From: Deltaproteobacteria bacterium | Lineage (GTDB): Bacteria > Desulfobacterota > Desulfuromonadia > Desulfuromonadales > BM103 | Direction: 5' to 3' | Length of the DNA stretch: 6,571 bases | NCBI GenBank assembly: GCA_019313105.1 | Contig: JAFDBW010000089.1 | Span: forward strand, 1-6,571 | Part shown: one piece after another, positions 5,814-6,571 of the stretch | How the letters are laid out: each line of letters opens with the position of its first letter | Numbering within the stretch: the first letter of the stretch is position 1 | Notes under the pieces: model-generated | What the model saw: only the letters and a program-made list of their open reading frames with translations | Databases searched by the model: none | What the model was told of the DNA's origin: nothing | Translations under genes and position numbers: made by a program

Positions 5814-5850
5814 CCCGGATGGCCCGGGTTTAAGTCCTATACCGTATAGG
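5814..5850 (+). promoter_or_regulatory. Hairpin and 15-base palindrome between atpB and atpE
   Basis: Two elements sit in the 68-base gap. CCCGG (5814-5818) and CCGGG (5824-5828) form a short stem with a five-base loop followed by TTT, a weak terminator-like or mRNA-processing hairpin. Next, CCTATAC (5836-5842) and GTATAGG (5844-5850) form a perfect palindrome around a single C. The palindrome could be a protein-binding site, a tight RNA structure, or part of an atpE promoter. It may help give atpE its higher expression, since c is needed in many copies; this last point is inference. Confidence 0.4.
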
Positions 5851-5880
5851 AAAACAAGAAACTGAAAAAGGAGTAGTAAA

Positions 5881-6147
5881 ATGGAATTTTTTGCTTGGTG
5901 TGTAGTCGCAGCCGGGATCGGCATGGGTCTCGGTTCTTTCGGTACCGGTATCGGTCAGGGCCTGGCCATTCAGAAGGCCGTTGAAGGTGTTGCCCGCAAC
6001 CCTGGCGCAAGTGGCAAGATCATGACCATCATGCTGATCGGTCTGGCAATGATCGAGTCCCTGGCAATCTACGTGTTCGTTGTTGCCATGATCATCCTCT
6101 TCGCCAACCCCTTCACCGACACTGTTGTACAGATGCTCAGCAAGTAA
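5881..6147 (+). CDS. atpE: ATP synthase Fo subunit c (rotor ring)
   Basis: An 88-residue two-helix hairpin that forms the rotating c ring. Helix one carries the glycine ladder (GIGMGLGSFGTGIGQG, 12-27), the polar loop is ARNPGASGK (38-46), and helix two carries the ion-binding carboxylate E59 in GLAMIESLAIY (54-64), ending FANPF. Q26, E59, S60 and Y64 line up with Q32, E65, S66 and Y70 of the sodium-driven Ilyobacter c ring, while its T67 is L61 here, so proton versus sodium use is open. A strong AAGGAG (5868-5873) lies seven bases before the ATG, the best ribosome site in the operon and in keeping with the need for many c copies. No b, delta or F1 gene follows; two terminators do. Confidence 0.97.
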   Translation: MEFFAWCVVAAGIGMGLGSFGTGIGQGLAIQKAVEGVARNPGASGKIMTIMLIGLAMIESLAIYVFVVAMIILFANPFTDTVVQMLSK

Positions 6148-6176
6148 GTCGGTCTTAATTCAGACAACAAAAAAAG

Positions 6177-6198
6177 CAGCAGCCATATCGGCTGCTGT
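6177..6198 (+). terminator. First hairpin after atpE
   Basis: CAGCAGCC (6177-6184) pairs with GGCTGCTG (6190-6197) around the loop ATATC, and G6176-T6198 can add a wobble pair. It starts 30 bases after the atpE stop and follows a run of seven A. The T-run after it is poor, so on the plus strand it may act mainly as an mRNA 3' stabiliser. On the minus strand the same stem is followed by seven T, giving a good terminator for leftward transcription. Confidence 0.6.
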
Positions 6199-6212
6199 CT
6201 CAGATTATTGAT

Positions 6213-6248
6213 AAACCCCGCATTTTCCGATGCGGGGTTTGTCTTTTT
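6213..6248 (+). terminator. Strong terminator of the atp operon
   Basis: AAACCCCGCAT (6213-6223) and ATGCGGGGTTT (6230-6240) form a perfect 11-base stem with loop TTTCCG, followed by GTCTTTTT. This is a classical Rho-independent terminator for the plus-strand atp genes. Together with the preceding hairpin it also insulates against the convergent minus-strand gene. Confidence 0.85.
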
Positions 6249-6402
6249 CTCCTGGCAGGGGGTTTCTCTGAAGCTTGGGGCAAAGGATGGTTAATCTGTT
6301 GCCCTTGTTGCTTTTTTTGAAAGACAAAACCGTATATGGTCTCCCCCCTATTTATCATGAACTTTCTCAGAGGTCCTGTGCCGCTGGCTGAAGCGTGTCG
6401 CC
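6249..6402. other. Intergenic spacer between convergent genes
   Basis: No gene is visible in these 154 bases. GGGCAA (6278-6283) and TTGCCC (6299-6304) could pair over a 15-base loop with seven T starting at 6312, but the loop is long and the T-run is displaced, so I do not call a third terminator. Confidence 0.5.
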
Positions 6403-6571
6403 TTAGGATGCACCTCGGTTGCGCATGATGCGCATGATCATCACGCCGAATATCGACAGGAAGATGCCGATGCCAAAGGCCATGTAACCGATTCCGCGAG
6501 CCTCACCCCAACCCCATAAATCCTGGCTGCCGAGAATCCCGATCAGGATCAGGCCACACATGATCAGCAGA
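6403..6571 (-). CDS. Small membrane protein, C-terminal part (partial)
   Basis: On the minus strand a frame is open from the right edge to TAA at 6405-6403, giving 55 visible residues. It contains a hydrophobic start (LLIMCGLILIGILG), a Trp/Gly turn (WGWGEARG, 19-26), a second helix (about 27-47: GIGYMAFGIGIFLSIFGVMI) and a basic end (RIMRNRGAS). Two helices joined by a short turn with a basic tail look like a small inner-membrane protein. An ATG is present at 6561, but no ribosome site precedes it and the frame continues to the edge, so the true start is probably outside the window. I do not recognise the family. It is convergent with atpE and separated from it by two hairpins. Confidence 0.55.
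   Translation of the reverse strand, partial: LLIMCGLILIGILGSQDLWGWGEARGIGYMAFGIGIFLSIFGVMIMRIMRNRGAS

Noticed and set aside
6278..6318. Third terminator after atpE
   Set aside because: Only six pairs over a 15-base loop, and the T-run starts seven bases after the stem.
1..6571. CRISPR, tRNA, rRNA, insertion sequences, phage or defence genes
   Set aside because: No spaced direct repeats, cloverleaf patterns, transposase motifs or phage-like genes were seen on either strand.

Overview
The window looks like ordinary core chromosome of a Gram-negative bacterium, most likely a deltaproteobacterium of the Desulfuromonadales type (Geobacter, Desulfuromonas or Pelobacter relatives). This is inferred from an Fo gene group atpZ-atpI-atpB-atpE that ends without F1 genes, a c subunit with an Ile-Glu-Ser ion site and an RNP loop, a secreted single-Cache protein, and sensor and TPR proteins typical of that group. 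I see no insertion sequence, phage gene, CRISPR array, tRNA or rRNA.

Layout. Positions 1-324 (minus) hold the N-terminus of a membrane sensor protein that runs off the left edge. A 453-base divergent spacer follows, then a small TPR protein (778-1218, plus). A hairpin-rich spacer (1219-1427) ends in an intrinsic terminator that lies just upstream of a DEAD-box RNA helicase of the DeaD/CsdA type (1428-3164). Two small plus-strand genes follow closely: a YbcJ-like S4 RNA-binding protein (3167-3376), two bases after the helicase stop, and an unrecognised two-helix membrane protein (3406-3672). A 14-bp-stem terminator (3687-3720) separates these from a convergent minus-strand gene for a secreted sCache protein (3748-4224).

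From a divergent promoter region (4225-4504) the Fo operon runs rightwards: atpZ (4505-4768), atpI (4752-5120, probable TTG start overlapping atpZ), atpB (subunit a, 5138-5812) and atpE (subunit c, 5881-6147). Two tandem hairpins (6177-6240) close it, so the peripheral-stalk and F1 genes must lie elsewhere. The right edge (6403-6571, minus) is the C-terminal part of a small two-helix membrane protein of unknown function.

How the genes work together. AtpZ and AtpI accompany the a and c subunits and are thought to help c-ring assembly and/or divalent cation supply; a and c form the ion-translocating rotor/stator pair of the ATP synthase. The helicase and the S4 protein both look RNA-directed and probably act on ribosome assembly or RNA remodelling. 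I found no clear new system. The points most worth a second look are the structured, terminator-bearing spacer before the helicase, the helicase/S4 coupling, the sodium-like residues of the c subunit, the palindrome between atpB and atpE, and three small proteins of unknown function.
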